From a virus, in IMG/VR virus record IMGVR_UViG_3300020202_000006, positions 1 through 56,808 of that record: a stretch of DNA of 56,808 nt; one strand, given 5' to 3'. The notes below the pieces were generated by a model. That model was not told the DNA's origin and searched no databases. It saw nothing but the letters and a program-made list of their open reading frames with translations. The position numbers and the translations under genes are program-made. Every line of letters starts with the position of its first letter. The stretch's first letter is position 1. Of the stretch, positions 7,309 through 16,251 are shown piece after piece.

Positions 7309-7468
7309 TGGCTTCTCCCTTCCCTTTCCCGACCAGAACAGTATACCAGATCAATGCGACGACAAGCATCCCGAAGCTCAAGCCAAGGAAAAGTACGGCC
7401 CGACTGATTCGCAACAGCACCTTCAAGGTGTCAATCGGCTTGGGGTTCGACGCGCCATCGTCGGCCAT
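7238..7468 (-). CDS. Small single-pass membrane protein
   Basis: The 76-residue protein has one transmembrane helix at about 24-45 (VLFLGLSFGMLVVALIWYTV) and short polar ends. I took the ATG at 7466-7468. An upstream in-frame start at 7585 would add an unlikely stretch overlapping direct repeats. It could serve in lysis or membrane exclusion, but there is no direct evidence. Confidence 0.55.
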   Translation of the reverse strand: MADDGASNPKPIDTLKVLLRISRAVLFLGLSFGMLVVALIWYTVLVGKGKGEASAAGYQIDNPQVLTVIRAVPAPP

Positions 7469-7516
7469 GCACCAAGTGTACATTCCTGCCAGAGCTTTTG
7501 CTTGGCCGGGGCCCCC

Positions 7517-7587
7517 GATGCAACAAAGGGCTAAACACCGGGTTTTTCGTGCGCCCACCGCCTGATGCATCAAAGGGCTAAACACCG
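7517..7587. repeat. Two 24-bp direct repeats, 47 bp apart
   Basis: The copies at 7517-7540 and 7564-7587 differ at one base and share the core CAAAGGGCTAAACACCG. They lie between the end of the 1535-residue gene and the start of the small membrane gene. They are much richer in A+T than their surroundings. They may be regulator sites for the leftward small genes. Confidence 0.8.
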
Positions 7588-7611
7588 AAACAACCCCGTA
7601 CGCCGATCGGC

Positions 7612-10600
7612 CTACCTGACCGCCTCCAGCTGACGCGCGCCGTACTTGGGCACCTCGTCGCCCAGCCCCGCCTGCTCCATCTGCTCCCAGAGCTTCAGGA
7701 GCCGCGCCCGCTCGGGCAGCGAGTCCTGCCCCTCACGCTCCAGCAGGTTGATGCGCTTCCTGATCGCCCGCTCCTGCTCGCTGAACTGACGCAGCAGGCC
7801 GAAGCGCACCCGCTCGTCGTCCATCGGCTGGAACCGCCCGCCCAGCAGCAGGCGCCCGGCGCCCTCCCCCAGCCCCTGCTCGAAGGCGCGGACGGTGGGC
7901 CCGCGGCGCGCCTGACCGACGCCCAGCTCCCGCAGGGGGCGGACCTGGCCGAGCAGGTACTCCGAGGGCGTCAAATCTCCCTCGCCCTCCCGCGCCGAGA
8001 TGGTCCGCTTGGTGAAGAACTCCCGGCCCCCGCCAAGCTCGCCGATCACGCGCGGGACGGGCGCGAGGGACGACACGAAGTATTCCATGAGTTCCTGCGC
8101 CCCTTCGGCGCCCAGCAGCGCCGCGGCGGCGCGCATCCCCGTCTCCTGCGGGAGGGCCGAGCCCAGCGTGAGCCCGTAGCGCGTCTCCGGGTCGGTGCCG
8201 ATCTGCACCGCCATCTGGTCCCGCATCCACCGCGGGCGCAGGTGCTCGGGGATCGCCTCCTCACCCGCCGTCATCTCCTCCAGCGCGTGGGCCGTGTGCG
8301 GGGCGAGCGTCACGTACTTCGGGTCGCTGAGCAGCTGCCGCACGCCGTAGACGCCCGAGTTCTTCATCCACGAGTAGAAGGGGAAGAGCCGCCGGAAGAC
8401 CTGCGACTCGGCGCGGGTCAGGTCGGCCATGTCGAAGTGGGAGCGGACGACCTTCTCCGCCGCGCTCGCCACGTCGTCGCCCTGGTCGAGCAGCGCCAGG
8501 AGCGTCGTGGTGCGGATCCAGCTGTTGACCTTGGCGTTCAGGCGCCCCCAGGGCCCGAAGACGCGGCGCAGGTACGCCTCGTCGAGCACGAGCCCCTTCA
8601 TCTCGTGGATCTGCCTGAACCCCTTGACCTTCGCCATCCTCGACCCGACGGCCGCGATCTCGGTGTTCTTCTTCGCCGCCTCGCGGAGTTCCTTGAACCA
8701 CGGGCCGGTGAAGGGCGTGGCCTGCGAGGGCAGCCGCGCCGACCCGTCGGCCAGCATCTGCACCAGCGCCTCCTCGCCCATCGACCCCTCGGCCACGGCG
8801 CCCCGCACCGCCGGGTCCGTCAGAAGTTCGGCCACGTTTATCTGACGGCCCGCGACGCTGACCGTGGCGTCGCCCTTGCCGAAGGTCGCCCTGAGCGCCG
8901 GCAGCAGCCACTTGCCCACCCGCACGGGATCCCCCACCGCCGACAGGCTCTGGATGAGCCCGCCCACCGTGTCGAAGACCGTCCACGAGGGGGAGAGGAG
9001 GGTGGTGGCCTTCCACAGCTTCGTCGCCTCGTCGGACAGCTTCAGCAGCCCCCGCGCCGCGTCCTCGCTGGCGAAGGGGGCGAGGGTGTCCTCGACCACC
9101 CGCGCCATGTCGTCGGGCAGGTACGCCGTCTCGACGCGCGAGTCGTGCCCCAGCAGGTCCACCACGCCCTTGGCGACCTTGGGCTTGCGGTAGCGCACCC
9201 CGCCGATCTCGATGGCCTCCCCCCCGTCCAGGACGCGGGCGACGGCGCCGTTCTGGAGGCGGTACGTGAGCGGGCCCTCCCGCCGCGCGATGGTCATCAG
9301 CTCCTGGTCGTTGACCGGCAGGGCGTGCCGCTGGAGCAGCGACTCCATCATCTCGCGGCGGTACTTCCGCTCGCTCTGCATGGTGCGGCCGGCGAGCATG
9401 GTGGCGAGGTTGGTCTCAAAAAACCCCCGCCCCAGCTCCGCCCCGCCCGTCAGCGGCGCCAGCGCCCCGCGCCGGGCCAGGCGGTTGATCTCGAAGACCG
9501 AGAGCGGCTTCCACTCCATCGCGTCCGCGTCGAGCCCCAGCCCCGCGGCCGAGTCCTGCACCAGCTTCCAGCGGCGCTGCACGTCGGCGACGTGGGCGGC
9601 GGCGGCGGGCGTGAGCTGCGCCACGTCCTCGGGGCCGAAGGAGGTGTAGACCTTCTCGAACCCATAAAACCGCTCGGGCTGGCCCGTCTCCGGGTTGGGC
9701 ACGTCGAGGTAGAGGGTGGAGCGCGGGCGCTCGAACGCCTCGGCGACGCGGCCGGCGACGCCCCCGGCGGGGTTGGCGCCCCCGCGACGCAGCGTCTCGC
9801 CGAAGGCCCCGAACTGCCCCGTCAGCGCCCGGCGGGCCTCCGGCGTGAGCACGTTGGGGACGTACGCCTCGCGCCCCACGCCCACGGCGTCGAAGTCCGC
9901 CAGGTCGTCGAGGAGGTCGACGTTCTTCTTCGCCAGCTTCTCCAGCGCCGTCCGCAGGCCCGGATGCACCCGCTCGTCGAGCGTGGCCGAGGCCGCGGCG
10001 TCCTGGAGCACGTCCCACACCGCGTCGTCGGGCCCGAAGATCCCCATCGCCGGGTCGCGCTCCTTGTACGCGAGCACCGTGGCGAGTTCGAGGAGTTCGT
10101 CGGCCTTGGTGGCGGGCAGGCCGTGGGCCTTGGCCAGGTCCACCGCCTCGCGGTAGAGCCCGTTGAGCGCGTCCTGGCGGGCGTGGGAGGTGCGGGGGTT
10201 GCTCGCCCGCTTGAGGGCGCGGGCGCTCTCGCGCACGCGGCCGGGGGCCTCGCCGAAGACTCGCCGGACGCCCCCGCGCACGTCGTCGAGCACGTCGCCC
10301 AGGCCCAGGGCCACCCCGGAGTCCTTGCCGAAGACGGCGCGGGCGGCCATCTTGACGGGGCCGAACATGTCGTTGTTGTCCAGCCCCAGGAGCATCTTGG
10401 ACGCCCCGGCGAGGTCGGCGTCCCCCTTGGCCATCGTCTGGGCTAGCGGGCCCTTCATCACCTGGGCGAGGCGCGACGCGGCCTCGACGCGCTGATTGAG
10501 GAGGTCGGCGACCTTGGTGCGGGCCTCGACCTGCTCGGGGCTCATGTCCAGCAGCCGGGCGGCGCGCCCGTCGGCCTTCGCCATCGCGTCCTGGTGAACC

Positions 10601-12219
10601 AGGCGGGCGGCGTCGGCCCGCACCCGGGCATCGTCCACGTCCAGGCCCGCCGCCTTGAGCCGCGCCGTCTCCGCCGCGACCATCTCGTCGGTTCGCCTGC
10701 TGATCGGCCCCAGGAGGCGGTTCCGTTCGGCTAACGCCGACCGCCATTCATCGGTGTATTCCTGGGCTTTTGACGCCATGGCGTCGTAGCGGGCTTGTGC
10801 GGCCTCCCAGAGCCGGGCCTGGTGCAAGTGCAAGGCCGCCTCGGGGCTCTCAAGCGTCCCAGCGGCCATCGTAGGGCTTGCCTGCGCCTGCTTGAGACGT
10901 TCCAGCCCGGCCTCGAACCCCCGCTTCACCTCGTTGAGCCGTCCCAGGGTCTCGCCCCGGCGGAACTGCCGGGTCGCCTCGTCCATCTCGCCCGGGGCGT
11001 CGAGGGTGGGGAGCGCGGGGCGGTCCAGCCCCTCCAGGGCGTCGGTCAGGTCGTCCCACTCGTTGGCGTAGGCGTCGAGCTGGGCGGTGATGTCCTGGGC
11101 CGCGGCGGGCAGGGGGCCGATGGCGCGGGAGGGATCCCCGGCGTACTGCCCGGCGCGGGCGAGGGTGCCGGCGGCCATGCCCGTCAGCGCCGCCCCCGTG
11201 AACGCGGGGACGCGCAGCCCCACCTCGGTGAAGGGGATGTGGGCGAGGGTGGTGCCGGCGCGGATGCGGCCGGGGCCGCCCGAAGAGAACTCCACGCCCA
11301 TCCTGCCCGTGTTCACGTCGCGGCCGATGCGGACGCCGGGGGCTGCGTCGGGGCCGAACTCGCGGAGGAAGGCGCGGGCGGCGGGGTTCCCCTGCGGCTC
11401 CAGGGCGTCGGCGATGAGCCCGCCCTTGCGCGTGGGCTCCAGGCCGATGAACTCCGCGGCCTTCTTGGGCTTGCCGGCGCCCCCGAGCAGGCGCGTGGAC
11501 AGAGAGGAGCGCAGGCGCTTGGCCGCGTCCTCGGGCGAGACCCCGGCCTTGGCGTACGCCCCGCGCAGGCGGTCCACGGCGCCGGGCTTGGCCGCGGCGT
11601 CGATGACCCCCTGCACCACGGGGCTGCGGACGGCCTGGCCCCGCGCGTACGCCTTCACGCCCGTTTCGAGGGCCCTTCGGCCGCGGGCGCCGACCTGCGC
11701 GACCTTGCCGCCGCTGGAGACGGCGCGGGCGCCGAACCCGGCCCCGCCCGCGTAGGTGAGCGGGTCCATCGCCACGTCGCCCACGAAGCCCACGACGCCG
11801 CGGATGACGCGGTTCTCCACGCCCAGGTCGTCGAGGATGTCCGAGAACCGCACCGTCCCCATGCCGAAGGTGCCGGTGTCGCCCGACTCTCGCTTGCGGC
11901 GCGCGATGCCCGGGGCGATGACGTTGGCCAGCGTGTTGCGGGGGAGGTCGAGGAGATCGAGGAACTTGGTGACGGGGCCGCGCTGGTCGAGCTTGGTGGT
12001 GCGGAAACGCGACCGCAGCGCGTCGATGTCGCTGTCGTTCAGCTCCTCCACGCTCATGCGCGGGACGGCGCGGAGGTCCTGCACGCCCGGGGGCGCCTTC
12101 GCCCGCGTCTCGGCCACCAGCGAATCGACCATGAGCCGGCGGGCGGGCTTGGGTAGGTCAAGATTAGGGATTGCGTCGAGCGAGTCCGGCTGTAGGATTG
12201 ACGTTGAGAGCGTGGACAT
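7612..12219 (-). CDS. Giant virion-associated protein (internal/ejection protein candidate)
   Basis: At 1535 residues this is the longest gene of the window. It is Ala/Arg/Leu-rich and mainly helical. Residues about 138-175 hold an apolar Gly-rich segment (GVVGFVGDVAMDPLTYAGGA). A motif PFYSWMKNSG lies about residue 1300. The C-terminus is a charged coiled coil (EQERAIRKRINLLEREG). The PFYSW-type motif recalls large phage internal or 'polyvalent' proteins, as far as I remember. I see no lytic transglycosylase active site. With the 529-residue upstream neighbour it probably forms the internal or ejection complex of a short-tailed virion. That role is inference. Confidence 0.6.
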   Translation of the reverse strand: MSTLSTSILQPDSLDAIPNLDLPKPARRLMVDSLVAETRAKAPPGVQDLRAVPRMSVEELNDSDIDALRSRFRTTKLDQRGPVTKFLDLLDLPRNTLANVIAPGIARRKRESGDTGTFGMGTVRFSDILDDLGVENRVIRGVVGFVGDVAMDPLTYAGGAGFGARAVSSGGKVAQVGARGRRALETGVKAYARGQAVRSPVVQGVIDAAAKPGAVDRLRGAYAKAGVSPEDAAKRLRSSLSTRLLGGAGKPKKAAEFIGLEPTRKGGLIADALEPQGNPAARAFLREFGPDAAPGVRIGRDVNTGRMGVEFSSGGPGRIRAGTTLAHIPFTEVGLRVPAFTGAALTGMAAGTLARAGQYAGDPSRAIGPLPAAAQDITAQLDAYANEWDDLTDALEGLDRPALPTLDAPGEMDEATRQFRRGETLGRLNEVKRGFEAGLERLKQAQASPTMAAGTLESPEAALHLHQARLWEAAQARYDAMASKAQEYTDEWRSALAERNRLLGPISRRTDEMVAAETARLKAAGLDVDDARVRADAARLVHQDAMAKADGRAARLLDMSPEQVEARTKVADLLNQRVEAASRLAQVMKGPLAQTMAKGDADLAGASKMLLGLDNNDMFGPVKMAARAVFGKDSGVALGLGDVLDDVRGGVRRVFGEAPGRVRESARALKRASNPRTSHARQDALNGLYREAVDLAKAHGLPATKADELLELATVLAYKERDPAMGIFGPDDAVWDVLQDAAASATLDERVHPGLRTALEKLAKKNVDLLDDLADFDAVGVGREAYVPNVLTPEARRALTGQFGAFGETLRRGGANPAGGVAGRVAEAFERPRSTLYLDVPNPETGQPERFYGFEKVYTSFGPEDVAQLTPAAAAHVADVQRRWKLVQDSAAGLGLDADAMEWKPLSVFEINRLARRGALAPLTGGAELGRGFFETNLATMLAGRTMQSERKYRREMMESLLQRHALPVNDQELMTIARREGPLTYRLQNGAVARVLDGGEAIEIGGVRYRKPKVAKGVVDLLGHDSRVETAYLPDDMARVVEDTLAPFASEDAARGLLKLSDEATKLWKATTLLSPSWTVFDTVGGLIQSLSAVGDPVRVGKWLLPALRATFGKGDATVSVAGRQINVAELLTDPAVRGAVAEGSMGEEALVQMLADGSARLPSQATPFTGPWFKELREAAKKNTEIAAVGSRMAKVKGFRQIHEMKGLVLDEAYLRRVFGPWGRLNAKVNSWIRTTTLLALLDQGDDVASAAEKVVRSHFDMADLTRAESQVFRRLFPFYSWMKNSGVYGVRQLLSDPKYVTLAPHTAHALEEMTAGEEAIPEHLRPRWMRDQMAVQIGTDPETRYGLTLGSALPQETGMRAAAALLGAEGAQELMEYFVSSLAPVPRVIGELGGGREFFTKRTISAREGEGDLTPSEYLLGQVRPLRELGVGQARRGPTVRAFEQGLGEGAGRLLLGGRFQPMDDERVRFGLLRQFSEQERAIRKRINLLEREGQDSLPERARLLKLWEQMEQAGLGDEVPKYGARQLEAVR

Positions 12220-12247
12220 GGGGCAGAATCCCTACAGGAGCGGGGCC

Positions 12248-12577
12248 ATGAGCGCGAGACCGTTTACGTGGTGGTGGCCGTCGAGCACTCCCGGGAAGGC
12301 GGCGATGTGGGCCGTCATCGGGTTGTCGTCGCTCACGGTGCTCGTCGCCGGCCCGTTCGCGGTCATCAACGTCGCGTTCTGGTATCTGGTGGCCGTCGGA
12401 GCGAGATTCATCGGCATCAAGGCGACCCACGGCGGCGGCACGCCAAGCGAGCCCACCGCGAGACGCGGCCCTGACAGGTCATCGGAGGTCATTGCGGCCG
12501 TCGGTATGACCATCGGCGGGCTCGCGGTCATGGGCATGGTCGTCGCCGCTATGGCGTACCTGATGGCGTGGGCTTGA
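12248..12577 (+). CDS. Small multi-pass membrane protein (holin-like), opposite strand to neighbours
   Basis: The 109-residue protein has two or three transmembrane segments (about 20-55 and 83-108) separated by a polar, charged loop. AGGAG lies 7 nt before the ATG, and the frame has high G+C at third codon positions, so it looks genuine. It reads rightward between two leftward genes and overlaps the 3' end of the 529-residue gene by 29 nt. A holin is possible from topology. Its isolation suggests separate regulation or acquisition as a moron. Confidence 0.6.
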   Translation: MSARPFTWWWPSSTPGKAAMWAVIGLSSLTVLVAGPFAVINVAFWYLVAVGARFIGIKATHGGGTPSEPTARRGPDRSSEVIAAVGMTIGGLAVMGMVVAAMAYLMAWA

Positions 12578-14138
12578 CGAAGCCCTGGAGCGCCGACTTG
12601 ATGGCGCCATGCACCGAGCGGGCGACGTTGCTCTGCGTCGTGGCGATCCCGGCGCCGGGCTGAAGGAACGTCGACCCTAGGCCAGCGATGTTGAGACCCG
12701 CGAAGGCGCCGGGCTCCTCCATCTGGCCGAGGATGTCGCTCGCCTGCTGCGCCGCAAGAGCGGGATGCAGCTTGGCGAGTTGCTGAAGGCGCGGCAGCAC
12801 ACGCGTGTTGAACATCTCCATCGCCCGCTGAGGATCGGATCCGCCGGCAGCGCTAGCGATGTTGGCGGCGTCCTCCTTCCACGCGAGCATTTCGTCGGGG
12901 CTCGTGAACCCGGCCTGGATGATGGCGGCGTCTCGCGCTTGCTGGTCGTAGGCCGCGCCCTCGGGCGTGGCAGCGCCGGGGTTGGCGGCCTGGGCCTGCT
13001 GACGGCGCCGGTACTCGGCCTCGGCGATGCGGTTGCCTAGCGCGATCTGGTCCGTCTGCGCGCCCACGAGCCCGGCCTGCGCCGTCTTGAGCGGGTCGCC
13101 CTGCGCCCGCGCCGCCGCGGCCTCGGCGAGCTTGCGCCCCTCCAGGTCCAGCTCGGCCTGCTGCCAGGGCTGCAACGGCTGGATGCCCAGCGTGCGGTTC
13201 TTCTCCGCCTCCTGCTGCGCCAGCGCCTGCCCGCGGTTCCCCTCCGCCAGCGCCCCCGCGTGCTGCCCGCGCCCCTCGCGCTCGCGGGCCCAGATGTTGT
13301 ACTCCAGCATCGCCTCCTGCATCCGCGCCTGGTCCGCGAGCCTCGCCTTCTCCGCGTTCTCGCGCTGCGCCGAGGTCGTCTCGGGGCCCACCGGCCTGTT
13401 GAAGTACGCCTCCCCCTCCTTCATGCGCCTCAGGAGATCGTCGGCCTGCCGCGCGTACTCGCCCGCCTGGGGCGTCCCCGGCGTCGCGCCCGCGAGGTTC
13501 CTGGCGACCCCCGCGGCGTCGTCGCGCAGGATGCCCTGGAGCTGCCCGCCCAGCCGCCGGCGGTTGGCGGTGTTCTCCTCGGGGCTGAGCACCTTCTTGG
13601 GGGCGCCGGGCGTGGTGGCCCGGCGGTAGGCGTCCATCTCGGACCCCATCGCGCGCACCTCGTCGGCCCGCGCCGAGAACTCGGTCTCGCGCGGCCCGCC
13701 CACGGGCGTCATGATCTTGTCGTTGATGAGCTGGCGTTGGGCCGCCTTGTGCCGCGCCCGCAGCTCGGCCAGCTCCCGTCCGGTGTCCGGGGCGCCGCGC
13801 TCGGCCATCCTCACGTCGCCCGCGCCCGCGGCGGGGGCCATCGGGCTCGCCTGGGTGGGCGGGGCCGCGTTGGGCCTCATGGCGCCGTAGGGACCGACGC
13901 CCAGGCGCCGGTCCTCGGCCATGATGGCGCCCTGCTTCATCAGGTCGGCGCGCCACCCCTCGTTGCTGTTCGGATCCAGGGGCCCGCGGGTGAGCGACGG
14001 GCCGGCGGGCGCCGTGGGCCGCCCCTCACGGATGTCGGCGGTCTGGAGGGCCGGGCCGCCGGGGGGCACGGGCTTCTTCTTCTTGGGCTGGGTGCCGAAC
14101 CTGCCGATGCCGTAGTCCGTGGCGCCTTCATAGGTCAT
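12549..14138 (-). CDS. Virion-associated helical protein, function unknown
   Basis: The 529-residue protein has a disordered Pro/Lys/Ala-rich N-terminus (about 1-115) followed by long Ala/Gln/Glu-rich helices, with coiled-coil character about 250-400. It has no enzyme motif. It lies directly upstream of the 1535-residue gene in the same direction, with a hairpin terminator upstream at 14185-14215. Together they may be a pair of internal or ejection proteins. I do not recognise the family. Confidence 0.6.
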   Translation of the reverse strand: MTYEGATDYGIGRFGTQPKKKKPVPPGGPALQTADIREGRPTAPAGPSLTRGPLDPNSNEGWRADLMKQGAIMAEDRRLGVGPYGAMRPNAAPPTQASPMAPAAGAGDVRMAERGAPDTGRELAELRARHKAAQRQLINDKIMTPVGGPRETEFSARADEVRAMGSEMDAYRRATTPGAPKKVLSPEENTANRRRLGGQLQGILRDDAAGVARNLAGATPGTPQAGEYARQADDLLRRMKEGEAYFNRPVGPETTSAQRENAEKARLADQARMQEAMLEYNIWAREREGRGQHAGALAEGNRGQALAQQEAEKNRTLGIQPLQPWQQAELDLEGRKLAEAAAARAQGDPLKTAQAGLVGAQTDQIALGNRIAEAEYRRRQQAQAANPGAATPEGAAYDQQARDAAIIQAGFTSPDEMLAWKEDAANIASAAGGSDPQRAMEMFNTRVLPRLQQLAKLHPALAAQQASDILGQMEEPGAFAGLNIAGLGSTFLQPGAGIATTQSNVARSVHGAIKSALQGFVKPTPSGTP

Positions 14139-14184
14139 CAGAGAACCCCTTGCTGGGTCCTCGCTCGGTGAATCCTAGGCGTAG

Positions 14185-14215
14185 AAACGACAACGCCCCG
14201 CCTTTCGACGGGGCG
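14185..14215 (-). terminator. Intrinsic terminator of the small-gene array
   Basis: On the minus strand CGCCCCG and CGGGGCG pair around an 8-nt loop and are followed by TTGTCGTTT. The terminator lies just after the stop of the gene at 14246-14560 and separates the small-gene array from the two large virion genes. Confidence 0.7.
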
Positions 14216-14245
14216 CGAACACTCCACCTACGCATGGCAGGCGAG

Positions 14246-14560
14246 CTAAGGGACTTTACCCACGTCGATGCCCAGCTTCCGCCACGCCCGCGCGAGGGTG
14301 GCGCGGGGCACGCCCGTTTCCTTGCTCGCCCGCACGCGGCTCATGCCCCCCTTGACGAGTTCGGCGGCCCTGCGGACGGCGGCCTCGTCGAAGGCGGGCT
14401 TGCGGCCGGGACTCTTGCGCCGCGGCCCCCGCACGGCCTCGCGGGCGACCTTGCGCACCACCGCCATGAAGTCGCGGTAGAACTCCGCCGTCCAGCCCGG
14501 GGGCAGCGGGAACGTGTCGGGGTCGGGCTCCGGCCCCCTTTCGAGGTCTGGCGCCGTCAT
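14246..14560 (-). CDS. HTH DNA-binding protein (possible small terminase or regulator)
   Basis: The 104-residue protein ends in a resolvase-like helix-turn-helix: FDEAAVRRAAELVKGGM, then RVRASKETGVPRATLARAWR. The N-terminus is acidic and Pro-rich. It starts in an ATGA overlap with the preceding gene and is the last of a leftward array. Such proteins can be small terminase subunits, but it lies far from the large terminase, so a regulator is equally likely. Confidence 0.65.
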   Translation of the reverse strand: MTAPDLERGPEPDPDTFPLPPGWTAEFYRDFMAVVRKVAREAVRGPRRKSPGRKPAFDEAAVRRAAELVKGGMSRVRASKETGVPRATLARAWRKLGIDVGKVP

Positions 14561-14742
14561 GGGCTCACCCGCGCGAGGAGGGCGCGCAGCGGGGCCACGT
14601 CGCCGGCCTCTCTGAAGGCGTCCCATTTGCACTCGTCGTACTTCTCCTCGCCGGCGCGGTCGAACGCATCGACCACAAGGCGGAGGGCGGCGATGGCCTC
14701 TTCCAGCGTCGGGGGGCCCACTTTGGGGGTCTGGTCGCTCAT
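14557..14742 (-). CDS. Hypothetical protein
   Basis: The 61-residue protein starts at ATG (14740-14742) in an ATGA overlap with the upstream gene and ends in an ATGA overlap with the HTH gene. The helix TLEEAIAALRLVVDAFDRA and one Cys are visible. Function unknown. The tight coupling supports it being real. Confidence 0.65.
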   Translation of the reverse strand: MSDQTPKVGPPTLEEAIAALRLVVDAFDRAGEEKYDECKWDAFREAGDVAPLRALLARVSP

Positions 14743-14942
14743 TGATGCTCCGCGTTGAGCCTGGCGACGTCCTTGAGCGCGCGCTGATAGTGGCGGCCCC
14801 TGTTCGCCCCCCATGTTCCATCTGGCAAGACGGCCCGGTAGCCGGCACGGTGGCCGCAGAGAACCCCGACCCAGGCGAGGCCCCGTTGCCTCCGCGCCCT
14901 GTCGCGCCCCGTTGCCGGGACCATGCCATCGTCAAGCCGCAT
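14739..14942 (-). CDS. Hypothetical basic protein
   Basis: The 67-residue protein contains the segment GLAWVGVLCGHRAGYRAVLP and a basic C-terminus. I chose the ATG at 14940-14942 over an upstream in-frame codon because AGGAG lies 10 nt before it. Function unknown. Confidence 0.6.
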   Translation of the reverse strand: MRLDDGMVPATGRDRARRQRGLAWVGVLCGHRAGYRAVLPDGTWGANRGRHYQRALKDVARLNAEHQ

Positions 14943-15009
14943 TGCTCGCTCTCCTGGGTATACTCGCTCGCCCGCGGGGGGGCGTTCTCCACCCTCGGGC
15001 ACTGCCGGG

Positions 15010-15046
15010 GCCCCGGGCGTTGTCAAGTGCCGCCCGGGGCTCTTTT
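15010..15046 (+). terminator. Strong rightward terminator inside a leftward array
   Basis: A perfect 10-bp stem (GCCCCGGGCG with CGCCCGGGGC) and an 11-nt loop are followed by TCTTTT on the plus strand. All nearby genes are on the minus strand, where no T run follows. It would stop antisense transcription, for example read-through from the rightward gene at 12248-12577. Confidence 0.75.
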
Positions 15047-15083
15047 CAATCCGCCCCGCCGAGTTCCCCCGGCGGAGTGGGGT

Positions 15084-15302
15084 TTACCAGCCTTTCGCGT
15101 TCCACTCGGCGAACGTGGAGTTGGCAGGCTCGCGGGATTCCTCCACCGTCGGGGCGCGGCCGTTGCGGTCCTTCGGCCCGTAGGCATCCGTGAGCACCGC
15201 CAGCGCCTGCGCCGCCTCTTCGCGGGTCGGGAACCGCGTGCGTCGGTCCAGCCCCGTGTTCTCCATCGCGCCGCTTTCCACGTACCAGCTCGTCGCTTCC
15301 AT
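15084..15302 (-). CDS. Hypothetical protein
   Basis: The 72-residue protein has ATG at 15300-15302 with AAAGGAG 7 nt upstream. It contains RFPTREEAAQALAVLTDAYG, a helical region resembling small phage accessory proteins. A GC-rich hairpin lies beyond its stop. Function unknown. Confidence 0.65.
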   Translation of the reverse strand: MEATSWYVESGAMENTGLDRRTRFPTREEAAQALAVLTDAYGPKDRNGRAPTVEESREPANSTFAEWNAKGW

Positions 15303-15331
15303 CGCTCGCTCCTTTCTGGGCGGGAGGGGGA

Positions 15332-15559
15332 TTAGTCGAACATGATCCATCCGACCTCGACGGGGCCGCGCTCTTTGTACCTCTTCCACAGTCCGGGGCC
15401 GTCCAACCCCCGCTTCTTCGCGCCGTTGTAGAGCATTTCGGCGCTGTACGCCGGATTTGCGGACGCGAGGGCTTGGCAGACCACCGACAGCTCCGCGTTC
15501 CCTTTGGCGCGGGATACTCCGGCCTTCTTCACGGCGCCCTTGGCCTTGGCAAACGTCAT
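15332..15559 (-). CDS. Hypothetical protein
   Basis: The 75-residue protein is Lys-rich at the N-terminus (MTFAKAKGAVKKAG) and preceded by AAAGGAG at good spacing. The body has ALASANPAYSAEMLYNGAKK, a helical segment. It ends 29 nt before the next gene. Function unknown. Confidence 0.65.
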   Translation of the reverse strand: MTFAKAKGAVKKAGVSRAKGNAELSVVCQALASANPAYSAEMLYNGAKKRGLDGPGLWKRYKERGPVEVGWIMFD

Positions 15560-15623
15560 GCTCGCTCCTTTGGATGAGAGTCTAAACCACGCCGGGCCCG
15601 GTGGGGCGCGGCGGGGTGGGGGC

Positions 15624-16028
15624 TCACTCGCGCTCTGTGTTGAAGAGCAGGTTCCGGTACTCGTCGTCGCCCAGGAACACCTTGAGCTTCACGGACTGCT
15701 GAACGCACGTCTTGTACGTCTTCTCGGCCTTGCGGCTGTCGGTGTCTAGTCCGAACTCGCCCGCCCAGTCCTCGAAGCCCTTGGCGTTCTCGACGCTCGC
15801 GGCGTCCGACCCCACGCAGTCAAGCACGGTCGCCAGGCCGGGCGGCTCCCCGTGGTGCCCGCGGCCCATGCTGAAGGGGATGGTGAGCATCCGACGCCCC
15901 TTGCGGATCCGGCAGCGCCAATGGTCCATGTCGGCCCCGTCGTCCATGTTCGGGTTGCTGTCCGCCCACTCCGCCTTCATCGTCAGCCCCAGTCGCGCAA
16001 TGAAAGCCGCTACAGTCTCGGTTGCCAT
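15624..16028 (-). CDS. Conserved hypothetical mobile-element protein
   Basis: The 134-residue acidic protein begins MATETVAAFIARLGLTM and has DMDHWRCRIRKG and a C-terminal KVFLGDDEYRNLLF. From memory this layout recurs in phage and mobile-element hypothetical proteins. No catalytic motif is evident. It is one of the larger members of the leftward small-gene array. Confidence 0.7.
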   Translation of the reverse strand: MATETVAAFIARLGLTMKAEWADSNPNMDDGADMDHWRCRIRKGRRMLTIPFSMGRGHHGEPPGLATVLDCVGSDAASVENAKGFEDWAGEFGLDTDSRKAEKTYKTCVQQSVKLKVFLGDDEYRNLLFNTERE

Positions 16029-16149
16029 ACCGGGTTACCTCCGGTTGTGGTCCGGGGCGCTTCCGTTCCAGCGGTCGCGCCCCTTTGATGTCCGCCCACG
16101 GCGGGCGGGAAGCGCCCCGTTCCCCGTCGGGGGAGCGGGGCGGGGTGGG

Positions 16150-16251
16150 TTAGAGGACCGATGTTCGCCATCCGAAGCCGACGGCGCGCGACGCTAGGTG
16201 TGACGCTATCTCAACGGGCCCCATGCGGGTCATGGGATGCATGTTCCCCAT
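16150..16251 (-). CDS. Very small protein, tentative
   Basis: This is a 33-codon frame (or 27 from an internal ATG) ending in FGWRTSVL and a TAA. Its support is contextual: its stop is bounded by the same GGGTGGGTTA-type sequence that marks the 3' ends of the neighbouring genes, and a GC hairpin precedes it. The ribosome site (GGGGAAC) is poor. Confidence 0.4.
   Translation of the reverse strand: MGNMHPMTRMGPVEIASHLASRAVGFGWRTSVL

Noticed and set aside
8242-10446. A 734-codon rightward frame opposite the 1535-residue gene
   Set aside because: Composition is typical of an antisense shadow (Arg, Val, Gly, His). No motif or ribosome site.
14950-14965. GGGTATACTC as a promoter matching the one near 20380
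   Set aside because: In the useful direction it overlaps the ribosome site of the gene at 14942, and no -35 box is seen.
15020-15025. TTGACA on the minus strand as a -35 box
   Set aside because: It lies in the loop of the rightward terminator at 15010-15046, and no -10 box occurs 16-19 bp downstream.
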